DNA from: a virus
Virus record (IMG/VR): IMGVR_UViG_3300048833_000443
Span: 1-57,628 of that record
Length of the DNA: 57,628 bases
Reading direction: 5' to 3' (one strand)
Shown: positions 23,456 to 32,406 of the stretch, one piece after another
How the letters are laid out: each line of letters opens with the position of its first letter
Numbering within the stretch: the first letter of the stretch is position 1
The notes under the pieces: generated by a model
Told to the model about the DNA's origin: nothing
Database searches by the model: none
The model's input: only the letters and a program-made list of their open reading frames with translations
Made by a program: the position numbers and the translations under genes

Positions 23456-24216
23456 GGGTTCTCGACCTCCTGGGTCGGTTTGGTGGGCAGCTGTTGCTGC
23501 TGTGGGTACACGGTCGCCAGCATGGTGGAGATGTTGGGCTCGTCGACGACCTCTCCGAGCCTTCCTTGGACGCGCTCGCCAGCCTCGAACTCAGGGTGCG
23601 GGCTGATGAGCAATCGGCGGATCTTCCGCACGGGGTTGGTGGGATCGTCGGTGGGGACTTCCTGCACGAACAGGTACCCGACGATGTCCATCCAGTAGGG
23701 CAATGCGATGGTGATCTGGCCCTGCATGTACGGGACCCACTTGCCCTTGCTGTTCTCACGGGTCTCGGCGACGAACATCACGACCTGGATCGGAGCGGTC
23801 GGATGCAAGGTCAGATCACGGAACCCTCGGATGAGGTTGTCCATCTTGGACAGCAGGACGCCCCAGTCCTGCATCTTCATGGCCTCCGTCCCGACCAGCT
23901 GGGCCTTGCACTTCCGCTGGACCTCCGAGATGGAGTCGAGGCTCAGGCTTCGGAAGCTGTGCCCGCCGTGCTGGAGCCACGCGTACACCTGCTGCATCGT
24001 GTCGAACGACAGGACGTTCACAACGCAGATGTCCCAGGTGTCATCCCACACCGGCGGGCCCGACACCATCGGGTCCCACAGGGTCTTCCGACCCGGGATG
24101 AACTTGCTGCTGCCCTCGGCATCGAGGATCAGCATGGGCTTGGGCGCACTGGCGGTCAGGGTGGTCTTGCCAACCTTCGACCCAGCGTGGATCAGGATGG
24201 AGAGCGTCTCGAGCAT
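23452..24216 (-). CDS. Sak4-like / RecA-fold single-strand annealing ATPase
   Basis: A 254-residue protein with Walker A GSKVGKTT (residues 12-19), LDAEGS after the next strand, and LDSISEVQ as Walker B. This is the pattern of phage AAA_24/Sak4 RecA-like proteins used in recombination. The ATG at 24216 overlaps the upstream stop (TGATG). It sits in a block with a DUF669-like protein, a RecB-like nuclease and an SNF2 helicase. Confidence 0.75.
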
Positions 24217-24506
24217 CAGTCCTCGAACCGCTCGGTCTTCGGCCGCTTGGCGACGAACGCCAGGCCGCCACGAGTGAGCACCCGCTTGACGTCGTTGATG
24301 TTGGCGCCCGGCGCGGTGTACGTGACCACCGCGTCGCACACGCCGGACGACGCGCTGATGTTGATGAGCTCGCCGGTGAACTTGTCCGACGCCTCGGTGA
24401 TGATGGTCTCGAAGTCGTCGATGTTCTCCTCGTTGATCACGATGGGGACCGTGACCTTCTGGAGCTTCTTCTTCGAGCCTTCGGTGCTATTGGTGAACTG
24501 TCCCAT
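24216..24506 (-). CDS. Hypothetical protein of the recombination block
   Basis: A 96-residue protein with a basic N-terminus and alternating strands and helices (VTVPIVINEENIDDFETII). No known motif. Lies between the nuclease and the Sak4-like ATPase and is coupled to the latter. Confidence 0.6.
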   Translation of the reverse strand: MGQFTNSTEGSKKKLQKVTVPIVINEENIDDFETIITEASDKFTGELINISASSGVCDAVVTYTAPGANINDVKRVLTRGGLAFVAKRPKTERFED

Positions 24507-24512
24507 GGTGGG

Positions 24513-26063
24513 CTACTCCTCATCCTTGCGGTCGAGGTCATCCTCGTACCGCTTGTGCGGGTTGATGACGACGAGGTTCTCGGTGATGTAGTCCTCCACG
24601 CGACTCCCGTCGTCGAACATCGTGCAGAGGTGGAAGAAGTCGCAGTCCCAGGTGCACTGCGACATGGGGTTGGGGTACGCCACCTGGTTGGCGTCCATGC
24701 CGGCGTCGAGCCGGCGCTTGGTCTCGAGGAGGTCCATGATCTCCCCGGTGATGCGGACGTAGTACGACCGCAGCACGTTGATGGAGTGGCGAACCTCGAC
24801 GCGATCGAAGAAGGGTGGCTTGGCAGTGCCGGTCCGCTTGACCTTGCGGAGCATGTTGTAGAGGCCACCGTCCGTGCGCTCCCCGCCATCGGCGCCGGAG
24901 GCCAGCAGGCCCAGCCACTCGAGCAGGTGGTAGTGCATCATCTGCTCGTCCATGTGCAGCGTCTTCATGGGCGTCGTGAGGTTGCCCACCGTCTTGTGAT
25001 CGACGAACAGCCGAGCGCCGTCGGTCGTCCGTCGGATGCGCACATCGAGCTTGCCCAGGAGAGCGATCTGCTCGCCCTGCGGCCCGGTCAAGTCGATCGG
25101 GACCAGCACCCTGGACTCCGGCGCGACCACCTCGAGGAACTGATCGACGCCGGTCTCGGCGAGCCACTCGATGTACCCCTCCACCATGGCCCGGCAGAGA
25201 TCGGCCTGCTTGTCGAACTCGTCGAGCTGGTCCTGCATCGGCTGCGTTCCTAGCAGGAGGTCGCGATCCTCCTTGAGCACGGTCTCGAGCGTCTCCAGCG
25301 GGTTCGCTGGGGTCTCGCCCGCCGGCACGTAGTACGCCTGCAGAGCGCGATGGACGCGGGTGCCGATCGAACGGACGCCGATGAACTCCGGCGTCGGCAG
25401 CCCGAGGCTGCGGTAGTAGCCCAGGTACCACTTGCGCCGGCAGCGCTTGTACGTCCGCAGCTCCGAGTTGGAGAAGGCGTACATCCCCTCCGGGATGTCG
25501 AAGGAAGGCTCGGCGGGTGCGGCCTCGGCGGAGTCCTCCGCAGCGCTGGGTGGCGCCGGGTCGGAGTCCGGGGCCGCACCCGCCTCGCCGGCGGGGGGAC
25601 CACCGGCGGCGGGAGGACCACCGGCGGCGGGAGGCGTGCCGATGTGGCTGCCGAGCTTGTTGGGCGTGGCGGCGACGTGGCCGCAGACGCAGGTCTTGCC
25701 TTCGGGATCGTTGGGGCACACGCCGTGCGACACGATGTCCTCGGGGTCGACGATGGTGTCCTCGACCTCATCCTCGCTCAGGGCGTGGATGTCACCCCCG
25801 GGGTTGGGCTGCGCCGCCGGCGCGTTAGGCTCCGGTGCCGTGGTGCCGTCCGAGCTGGACGCGCTTCCCTCCCCGGGGGTGACGTGCGGCGCGAGCGCCG
25901 CGATCTCATCGGGCCGAGGATCTCGACCCTTCTCGATGTTGCTGATCTTCGCAGGCGTCAGCCCGGTCAGCTCAGCGAACGCTTGACGTGACATCTTCCG
26001 CCGCTTGCGTGCGGCTTCGACGTCGGCTCCTGTGATGGACACGGTGGTGGTTCCTTCCGTCAT
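24513..26063 (-). CDS. RecB/Cas4-like PD-(D/E)XK nuclease with an N-terminal HTH domain
   Basis: A 516-residue protein. Residues about 12-55 form an XRE-type helix-turn-helix (RQAFAELTGLTPAKISNIEK). A long Pro/Ala/Gly linker with a Cys-containing patch (CPNDPEGKTCVCGH) follows. From about 200 it is a RecB-type nuclease: LGKLDVRIRR...FVDHKT supplies the PD-(D/E)XK residues, and CTWDCDFFHLC near the end resembles the Fe-S cysteines of Cas4/AddB-type nucleases. Expected role is 5'-3' or end resection with the Sak4-like ATPase. The HTH fusion is unusual. ATG overlaps the helicase stop (ATGA). Confidence 0.75.
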   Translation of the reverse strand: MTEGTTTVSITGADVEAARKRRKMSRQAFAELTGLTPAKISNIEKGRDPRPDEIAALAPHVTPGEGSASSSDGTTAPEPNAPAAQPNPGGDIHALSEDEVEDTIVDPEDIVSHGVCPNDPEGKTCVCGHVAATPNKLGSHIGTPPAAGGPPAAGGPPAGEAGAAPDSDPAPPSAAEDSAEAAPAEPSFDIPEGMYAFSNSELRTYKRCRRKWYLGYYRSLGLPTPEFIGVRSIGTRVHRALQAYYVPAGETPANPLETLETVLKEDRDLLLGTQPMQDQLDEFDKQADLCRAMVEGYIEWLAETGVDQFLEVVAPESRVLVPIDLTGPQGEQIALLGKLDVRIRRTTDGARLFVDHKTVGNLTTPMKTLHMDEQMMHYHLLEWLGLLASGADGGERTDGGLYNMLRKVKRTGTAKPPFFDRVEVRHSINVLRSYYVRITGEIMDLLETKRRLDAGMDANQVAYPNPMSQCTWDCDFFHLCTMFDDGSRVEDYITENLVVINPHKRYEDDLDRKDEE

Positions 26064-27949
26064 GCCGCCCACAGCGGCGTGTTCTCGATGGTGCTGATCT
26101 CGGCATCGTACGCCGAGGTGTCTTGGCCCTGTGCTGCGAGAACGGCCCGATCACGGACCAACTCCTCGAGGCGCTCGGCCTTCTCGTAGAGACGCATGAT
26201 CTGCTTCTCTTCGACTGTGCCTGGCGATACGACGTCGATGATGTGGACGTGATCGCCGTGAACCTCGGAGCCGATGCGGTGCACCCGGTCCTCGGCTTGC
26301 TTGTTCTCCAGCATCGACCAGCTCCGCTGCAGGAAGACGATCGTGTCGGCCTGCGCCTGCAGTCCATCGAGTCCAGTCCCGCCGGCCTTGATCGTGAAGA
26401 GGAAGACCCGAGCCTTACCTGCGATCCAGTCGGCCTTCGCAGCCTCGCGCTGGTCGTCGGTCATCCCGCCCACGATCTTGCGGTACGGCACGCCCTGCTT
26501 GTCGAGGCGGGCGCAGGCGAGCTCGATCAGCTGCCGCGACTCAGCGCACACGACGAACGGCTTGGCGATGTCGGTGAGCAAGCCATCGAGGACGTCCAGC
26601 TTGGACGAAGGATCGGTGAGTCGGACCTCACCGGCCTCGTTCACTTCGCAGTACGCACTGGAGAACTGCAGGAGGCGCGTGTTGGTGGTCAGGTTGTTGG
26701 TGGAGATGACCGCGTTGCCATCGTCATCGAACATCACCATGTCCTTCTCCATCGAGCGGTACGCACGCTCCTGCTTGGCTGACATCTCAGCGTAGCGAAC
26801 GTCACGCACCTTCGAAGGCAGGTACTTGAGCACGAGCTCCTTGGGCATCCGTCGGAACCGAGGATCGAGGATGCGGAAGAACTCATCCCGAGTGTCGGGG
26901 CGAACGCCGATGATGTCGAGCCCGCCGAAGTCGTTCCAGCTCATCAGAGCGTAGCGGTCGAGGTACGAGGTCTTGGTCGGGTAGTCCTCAGGAGCGATGC
27001 CGTGCATGATGGGCCACAGGTCGCCGATGTGGTCGGCGATCGGCGTGCCGGTGAGCGCCCAGGAGTACCACACCGAGTCTTGGTGCTGCACCGCCCAGAT
27101 CCCTCGGGTCTGCTTGGACTTGGGATCCTTCATGCGGTGCGCCTCGTCGACGACCACGGTGGTCCACGGGACGCGGTTCAGCTCACGCTCGTGAACCTCA
27201 CACTTGGACTCAGGGACTGCGTCATCGTCGCCGTCCTTCGGGCCGCCGTGCTGCGGGCAGCGCTTCAAGCGGATGCTCCCGTAGCCTGCGAGCCGGGAGT
27301 GAAGACGCACACTCTCCCAGTTGATGATCACGGCGACGGGCTGTCCGTCGGCGATCAGCTTCTCCGCCTCCTCGAACAGCTTGCGTCGCTTGGTGGCTGA
27401 CCCGGTCACGACGAAGACGGTGACGTGCGGAGCCCACTTGGCGAACTCGCCTGCCCAGCCCTTGCCACTCTTGATGGACCCCTTCGTCGAGTTGGGGACG
27501 ATGCCGATGAACGGCCAGGGCCATCCACCAAGCGCTTCGACTCGAAGGAGTGCCGCGATGACTTGCACCGTCTTGCCGGTGCCCATGTCATCGCCGAGGA
27601 GACCACGTTGCGCGGTGACGAGCCACAGCGTGCCAGGGTCTTGGAACTCGAGCAGCTTATCTCCGAGGAAGCTGTCGACACGGCGGGTCTCTGCACGCAG
27701 CTGGTTGGAGGGCGTGATGCGGTTCGTCATCTCTTGGTTCGCCCAGGTGACCAGGTCTGGGCCGATGGTCAGGTCCTGCCCGAACACACCTCGCATGGTC
27801 TGGCACGTGCCCCAGGAGAGGGGGAACGTCCACACCTTGCGCTGGCCGTTCCAGCGCGCGCCTGGGACCTGCTTGATGCGGTCCTTGTCTCGGTACTCAG
27901 TGTCAACGATGATGAGACCCTCATCGATGACTGCCTCAGCGTGTGGCAC
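26060..27949 (-). CDS. SNF2-family (SF2) DNA helicase with HARP-like N-terminus
   Basis: A 629-residue protein. The N-terminal 60 residues (PGARWNGQRKVWTFPLS) resemble a HARP domain. The SF2 core follows: motif I GDDMGTGKT, II DEAH, III LTGTP, and in the second lobe TGLDG and VI QAEDRVHRIG. Such phage SNF2 proteins are thought to remodel replication forks or strip proteins from DNA. First gene of the recombination block. Confidence 0.85.
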   Translation of the reverse strand: MPHAEAVIDEGLIIVDTEYRDKDRIKQVPGARWNGQRKVWTFPLSWGTCQTMRGVFGQDLTIGPDLVTWANQEMTNRITPSNQLRAETRRVDSFLGDKLLEFQDPGTLWLVTAQRGLLGDDMGTGKTVQVIAALLRVEALGGWPWPFIGIVPNSTKGSIKSGKGWAGEFAKWAPHVTVFVVTGSATKRRKLFEEAEKLIADGQPVAVIINWESVRLHSRLAGYGSIRLKRCPQHGGPKDGDDDAVPESKCEVHERELNRVPWTTVVVDEAHRMKDPKSKQTRGIWAVQHQDSVWYSWALTGTPIADHIGDLWPIMHGIAPEDYPTKTSYLDRYALMSWNDFGGLDIIGVRPDTRDEFFRILDPRFRRMPKELVLKYLPSKVRDVRYAEMSAKQERAYRSMEKDMVMFDDDGNAVISTNNLTTNTRLLQFSSAYCEVNEAGEVRLTDPSSKLDVLDGLLTDIAKPFVVCAESRQLIELACARLDKQGVPYRKIVGGMTDDQREAAKADWIAGKARVFLFTIKAGGTGLDGLQAQADTIVFLQRSWSMLENKQAEDRVHRIGSEVHGDHVHIIDVVSPGTVEEKQIMRLYEKAERLEELVRDRAVLAAQGQDTSAYDAEISTIENTPLWAA

Positions 27950-28024
27950 CTTGCGTCCTCCGTCGATCCGTCGAGCTCACTGTAACAGGAATCGCAGCGG
28001 CTGTTGTGCACACTGCGATGAGGA

Positions 28025-28060
28025 AGGCCCGGACCAGGGAGCAACCCCCAGTCCGGGCCT
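28025..28060 (-). terminator. Terminator-like hairpin after the small regulator gene
   Basis: Perfect 10-bp stem (AGGCCCGGAC with its complement) and 16-base loop, starting ten bases after the stop of the 28070-28312 gene on the minus strand. Confidence 0.7.
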
Positions 28061-28069
28061 CAGCCTTCG

Positions 28070-28312
28070 TCAGATCACCTTGATGCTAGCGATCTTGTTG
28101 GCTCGGTGCGCCTCACGGTGCGTGACCCGGTCGACCTCGACGAAGCCGAGACTCTCCAGGTAGAGCACCACAACGCTCACCGCCTTGTACGGGACTTCCG
28201 ACTCATGAGCGAGATTCCCGAGCACCTCGCCGGCATCGCCCTGGGAGTAGACACCCTCATGTTCGAGGATGACATCCAGGACCTTGCTGGCGTACTCATC
28301 GATCTTGGCCAT
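28070..28312 (-). CDS. Small winged-helix DNA-binding protein
   Basis: An 80-residue protein that reads as a winged-helix domain: helix (SKVLDVILEHEG), a second helix (AGEVLGNLAHES), a recognition-type helix (KAVSVVVLYLESLGF) and a basic wing (VDRVTHREAHRANK). Single-gene unit with promoter, leader and terminator hairpin, the same layout as the regulator at 16750-17169. Target unknown. Confidence 0.6.
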   Translation of the reverse strand: MAKIDEYASKVLDVILEHEGVYSQGDAGEVLGNLAHESEVPYKAVSVVVLYLESLGFVEVDRVTHREAHRANKIASIKVI

Positions 28313-28383
28313 CTTCGTCTCTCCGTCCTGCCGGGTACTTCCCGACGAAGTCAAGTTTACCACAACGACTTGCGCTGTGTCAA
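28313..28383 (-). promoter_or_regulatory. Promoter and structured leader of the small winged-helix gene
   Basis: On the minus strand: -35 TTGACA (28378-28383), 18-base spacer, -10 TAAACT (28354-28359). The leader has a hairpin (CGGG/CCCG, loop AAGTA) before AGGACGGAGAGAC, a variant of the shared box. Confidence 0.7.
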
Positions 28384-28832
28384 CTCATTCCTACGAGAAC
28401 GCCGCGACGTGCCAGAGCGATCATCACCTGGCGCGTCGCGTCATTGTGGTGCCCGCCTCCACCCTTCGTCCACCAGCCGGCGTTGCGCAGCTTCTCATTG
28501 GTGGAGAACCGCTTGGCCTCCGACGCACCCGTGAGCTCAAACACATGATCGTACCGACGAGCGAGCCAACGTAGGACGCCGATCTGCTCGAGGCTCCACT
28601 GGCGGTCGCCCTGCGCCTTCTTGGCGGTGTTCATCGTGATGCGGAAGTCCTCGCATGCGATGACGCCGTGGACGTCCGCTCGCCACAGCCGCTCGGCCCA
28701 GTCCTGCGCGTGGTCGAGGAAGACGTCCATAGGCATCTCCTTCGCGCCGACCCAGGTCCCAGCGTCGTAGCGAGACACGCCGGTCATCTTCCCTGGGTCG
28801 GCACCTAGGATCCAGACGGGGTCACTCGACAT
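28380..28832 (-). CDS. RuvC-like Holliday junction resolvase (RNase H fold)
   Basis: A 150-residue protein with the ordered acidic residues of RuvC-type nucleases: ILGADPGKMTGVS (first Asp), VIACEDF (Glu), and GGHHNDATRQVMIAL (final His/Asp). It should resolve branched DNA before packaging. The ATG at 28832 overlaps the preceding gene by 11 bases. Confidence 0.75.
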   Translation of the reverse strand: MSSDPVWILGADPGKMTGVSRYDAGTWVGAKEMPMDVFLDHAQDWAERLWRADVHGVIACEDFRITMNTAKKAQGDRQWSLEQIGVLRWLARRYDHVFELTGASEAKRFSTNEKLRNAGWWTKGGGGHHNDATRQVMIALARRGVLVGMS

Positions 28833-29265
28833 CGAGCTCAACCGTACCAGAGGGCACGGCTGGGCGCGGCATGACACCCCACGCTTCGATGGCGGACTCG
28901 CCCACGTCCATCAGGGTGGTGATGCACTTGCCGATGGCTTGCTGCGCCTTCGCCTCGAGGATGCGAGCGTCGCGGTCACGTCGTGCGCCAAGAGCATCAC
29001 CTCCGAGTTCTCGATGAGCCTCGGCAGCAGCTCTTGCTTCAGCTGCACCTCGCATGAACTCCACGGCCCGATCGAGGTACTGCTCCACCTGGCGACGGGG
29101 CAGGTCATAGTCCTTCATGACGCCTGTGTGCGATGGCAGCCCACCTGGCTGGCTGCCGAACTTGTCGTCGATGTATGACTGCTCGGCGGCCAGCCACTTG
29201 AGGAGTTCGTAGCGACCACGGCGGCCACCCGTTGGGAGAACGATGTCTCCGTACCAGTGCCCCAT
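28822..29265 (-). CDS. Hypothetical protein
   Basis: A 147-residue protein with a conserved-looking N-terminus (GHWYGDIVLPTGGRRGRYEL) and a long charged helical region (RQVEQYLDRAVEFMRG). Lies between ThyX and the resolvase. No family recognised. Confidence 0.6.
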   Translation of the reverse strand: MGHWYGDIVLPTGGRRGRYELLKWLAAEQSYIDDKFGSQPGGLPSHTGVMKDYDLPRRQVEQYLDRAVEFMRGAAEARAAAEAHRELGGDALGARRDRDARILEAKAQQAIGKCITTLMDVGESAIEAWGVMPRPAVPSGTVELDVE

Positions 29266-29267
29266 CG

Positions 29268-30122
29268 TCAGACCTTGCGGGTCCCGGGGATCCACTCGCC
29301 GTCGGCGTTGACCTCGTAGTCCGCGAACAGGAGGGGGCACTCGTGACGCATGCGCTCAGCCACCTGCTGGAACACGATGCGGATCTCCTCCTCCGCCGCC
29401 AGGCTCGTGCGCATCTCGATGACGTGCCGCAGCGTGCGGATGTTCGCCGACCAGGTCATCATCGTGGAGAGACCGATCGGGGCCAGCCGGCGCAGCGCCG
29501 ACGTGACTTCCTTCTTGTAGTGGAACGGCACGCCCTCGTCGTCCAACCCGAAGGCTTCGGCAGCCTTCATCTGAAAGTCCTCGAGCAGCTCAACGATGTT
29601 GACGATCGCCTCAGCCATCGGCCGTGCGTTGACCACTCCCGTGTCGTCGGGATCGCGGTCGTGGATGATCTTGCTCGGATCGTTGAGGATTGGCGGGATG
29701 CGCACGCCCAGGTCGGTGAGGCGGACGTACCGCAGCGACTCCTGGGAGATGGCGACGCCGGTTCGATGACGCACCAGCTCGTGGGTGAAGACCCGGGACA
29801 CGTCCTGGAACACGAAGGTGAACTGCGCGTGCTCCAGCACCGAGCCGTGGCCGACGTCGATGATGTTACGCAGGTACTCACCGGTGTCCTCTCGAACCTT
29901 GGTGACGTTGGCGTTGAGGCCGGCGTCCCAGGATCGGTAGCAGCCACGGCCGGCGAACTCCACGAGGAGCTCAGGGTCCGACGCAACCGCCGGGGTCTTG
30001 AGGGTCGGCCCGACACGGCTGAGCCACGCCTCACCACCCACGTCGTTGAGGTACCGCGCCACCTCGCCCCAGTTGAGCTGAGGCTGTGCGATGAGGTACA
30101 CGGCAGGAGTCGTCTCGCGCAT
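29268..30122 (-). CDS. thyX: Flavin-dependent thymidylate synthase
   Basis: A 284-residue protein of ThyX type. The signature segment is RHRTGVAISQESLRY, a variant of the RHRxxSxNExSxR motif, preceded by VLEHAQFTFVFQDVSR (His and Arg for FAD/dUMP). ThyX converts dUMP to dTMP using methylene-tetrahydrofolate, FAD and NADPH. The dCMP deaminase nearby supplies dUMP. With ThyX present, the TS-like protein at 32403-33275 is free for another reaction. Start at 30122 with GGAAG six bases upstream. Confidence 0.9.
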   Translation of the reverse strand: MRETTPAVYLIAQPQLNWGEVARYLNDVGGEAWLSRVGPTLKTPAVASDPELLVEFAGRGCYRSWDAGLNANVTKVREDTGEYLRNIIDVGHGSVLEHAQFTFVFQDVSRVFTHELVRHRTGVAISQESLRYVRLTDLGVRIPPILNDPSKIIHDRDPDDTGVVNARPMAEAIVNIVELLEDFQMKAAEAFGLDDEGVPFHYKKEVTSALRRLAPIGLSTMMTWSANIRTLRHVIEMRTSLAAEEEIRIVFQQVAERMRHECPLLFADYEVNADGEWIPGTRKV

Positions 30123-30124
30123 GG

Positions 30125-31900
30125 TTAGCTTCCCTTCATGCCCCAACGTGGGGCGATGTCTACGCCCGCAGTCAGCGGGACGGTGAATAGATCGCGCTCT
30201 TCCATGACGTCGCGGATAGTCACGGAGACGTCCTGGACGAGGTCCGCCGGCACGTCGAAGATGACCTCGTCGTGCACGGGCAAGATCATGTAGTCGCCAA
30301 GGCCGGCGTTGTCGAGCTCCACCAGCTTGCGCTTGAGCACCTCGGCGGCTGTGCCTTGGATCAGGTAGTTCACGAGGGCGTACTCCTTGCCCTCATCCGC
30401 GACGTGGCGGCGGCCCGTGAGGGGGCTGACCACGTACGACTGCCCTTCGACGGATCGTCGCTGCTTGGCGACCTGATCCACGGCGCGCTGGAACGTCTTG
30501 ATGCCCGGGAACTTGCTGTGAAGCGCATCCCAGAACGGCTTGCCCTGCGTCTCCTCGATGCCGGCGGTCATGCAGAACTTCCGGAGGCCTGACCCGTAGG
30601 CGATGGCGTAGATGGCGTTCTTCGTCAGCTGCCGACGCGGATCCTTCTTCTCAATGGTCGGGTCGCCGTAGATCTCACGAGCCAGGTTGGTGAAGAAGTC
30701 TCCTTCAGCGAATGCCGCTCGCATGCCTTCGTCGCCGCAGAGGTGAGCGAACATGCGAGCCTCGATCTGATCGAAGTCGCACATCACGAGCAGGTTCCCG
30801 TCTCGTGGGATGAAGCAGTTGCGCACTGCGATGGCAAGTGGGTTGTCGTCGGACTTGCGAGGCAGCGTCTGAAGAGCCGGGGTGTCTACGCTCATGCGAC
30901 TCGTGCGAGCCTCACACGTGTTGATGTTCGGGTGAAGGAAGCCGTCCTCATCTGCGAACGCGAGGAAGTTCTCGAGGTAGGTGCCGGCGAGCTTGCGCGT
31001 TCGTCGGTACTGCAGGACCGCAGCTGCGAGCGGGTGTCCCAGGTTTGCCTCGAGGACCTCGGCATCGAGTGCGAGGCGCTTGCCACTCTGCGTCATCTTG
31101 GTCAGGTGGCAGCCGTCGGCCTGCAGCCGCTCGATGATCTTGACATCCGAGCCTGGTGTGAGGTCGTAGTGCTCGCCGGTCCAGTGCTCGACCTCGGCGA
31201 GGTTGACGTGGAACGCGTTGAGCGTTCCTTGGGTGAAGTCCCGGTCGATGCGAGCGCCCTTCTGCTCCATCGCCAGTGCGATCCACTGGGCCGCCATCTC
31301 AAGCTCGTACGCGACTCGTGGGCCGGCGTCGAGCAGCGGCTGGAAGTGGTCGAAGATGCGACACGTCAGCACCGTGTCGAGCCCGCCGTAGAACCAATAC
31401 CAGTGGAAGTCCACGGGCACGGTCGCCCACGTCCACTTGTTGTCCGCCATGGCGTCGTGGAGGACCTGCTGGGCGGCGGCAGCACGGCGGTCGATGTACT
31501 TGGCCGTGAGTGACTTGAGGGCGGCGGACTGCGTCGAGTCGATGACCCGCGCCATCATCATCGTGTCGTGGATCCTCGAGCGATCGAGCTTGTGTCCGAG
31601 CTCGCGTTCGATCAGCGCGGTGTCGTACTTGGCGTTGTGCATGACGATGTCACAGCCGACGCGGTCCAGCGCCTCGATGGCGACGCCGCCCCACCGATCG
31701 AACGGGATGGCCCAAGCTTGGTTGCGATCCCCGAACTGGATGAGACGGATGCGGTCCTTGAACTTGTCAAGGCCGGTCGTCTCGGTGTCGACACCGATGA
31801 CGTCGTGCGGCTCGGAGATCCACTGCATGAACCTCGTCGCCATGAGCACCGAGTCCACGAAGTGAACGTTCACGTTGGAGAGTGCGGACGCCTCGGTCAT
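30125..31900 (-). CDS. polA: Family A DNA polymerase (PolA-like)
   Basis: A 591-residue protein. The N-terminal 3'-5' exonuclease has GVDTETTGLD and HNAKYDTAL. The polymerase has motif A CDFDQIEARMFAHLCGD, motif B KNAIYAIAYGSG and motif C PVHDEVIFDV. No 5' nuclease domain, as usual in phages. It replicates phage DNA with the primase-helicase. The ATG at 31900 overlaps the dCMP deaminase stop (ATGA). Confidence 0.92.
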   Translation of the reverse strand: MTEASALSNVNVHFVDSVLMATRFMQWISEPHDVIGVDTETTGLDKFKDRIRLIQFGDRNQAWAIPFDRWGGVAIEALDRVGCDIVMHNAKYDTALIERELGHKLDRSRIHDTMMMARVIDSTQSAALKSLTAKYIDRRAAAAQQVLHDAMADNKWTWATVPVDFHWYWFYGGLDTVLTCRIFDHFQPLLDAGPRVAYELEMAAQWIALAMEQKGARIDRDFTQGTLNAFHVNLAEVEHWTGEHYDLTPGSDVKIIERLQADGCHLTKMTQSGKRLALDAEVLEANLGHPLAAAVLQYRRTRKLAGTYLENFLAFADEDGFLHPNINTCEARTSRMSVDTPALQTLPRKSDDNPLAIAVRNCFIPRDGNLLVMCDFDQIEARMFAHLCGDEGMRAAFAEGDFFTNLAREIYGDPTIEKKDPRRQLTKNAIYAIAYGSGLRKFCMTAGIEETQGKPFWDALHSKFPGIKTFQRAVDQVAKQRRSVEGQSYVVSPLTGRRHVADEGKEYALVNYLIQGTAAEVLKRKLVELDNAGLGDYMILPVHDEVIFDVPADLVQDVSVTIRDVMEERDLFTVPLTAGVDIAPRWGMKGS

Positions 31901-32406
31901 GTCAACTCCAGAACGTGAAGGCCTGAGTCCTTGAGGAGCTTGATGCTGCCGCTCGGGTCGCGATGCTTGTCCCGCTCCTCGACCCGCATGACGACCATCC
32001 GTAGCCCGGAGTTCGCCACAAGCTTGGCGCACGTCCGGCACACAGCGCTCGTGACGTAGATCGCGCCGCCCTCACGCTCGCGCCGGTCACAGAACATCAG
32101 GGCGTTGGCCTCGGCGTGGATCGTCAGGCAGTCGTCGTAGTGGATGCCCGGTACGGCATCGGGTTGCGCTCGCGGGCAATCCACCTCGCACGAGGGGTTG
32201 CGCCGCATAGGGCGGATCGCAGACCCTGGCCGAAGCGGCGTCGTGAGACCGGCGGGGAAGCCGTTGTACCCGGTTGCCACGACGCGGTTGGTCGGGTCGA
32301 CGATGACGGCTCCGATCTGGCGCCTGGAACATGGCGATCGCTTGGCGATGACGTCGGCCACCTCCATCCACGTCTCCGACCAGTCGGGTCGGTCTGGGTA
32401 GATCAT
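31897..32406 (-). CDS. dCMP deaminase
   Basis: A 169-residue protein with the zinc deaminase motifs: HAEANAL (proton-shuttling Glu) and TSAVCRTCAKL (two Cys ligands). It has the extra N-terminal Cys/His segment usual for dCMP deaminases (CEVDCPRA). It makes dUMP for ThyX and also balances the dCMP pool used by the neighbouring TS-like enzyme. ATG at 32406 overlaps the upstream stop. Confidence 0.88.
   Translation of the reverse strand: MIYPDRPDWSETWMEVADVIAKRSPCSRRQIGAVIVDPTNRVVATGYNGFPAGLTTPLRPGSAIRPMRRNPSCEVDCPRAQPDAVPGIHYDDCLTIHAEANALMFCDRREREGGAIYVTSAVCRTCAKLVANSGLRMVVMRVEERDKHRDPSGSIKLLKDSGLHVLELT

Noticed and set aside
27950-28024. Possible promoter of the SNF2 helicase operon (TGTTACAGT near 27977)
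   Set aside because: A TACAGT -10 with a TG extension is visible on the minus strand, but no -35 at a sensible distance, so not listed as a feature.
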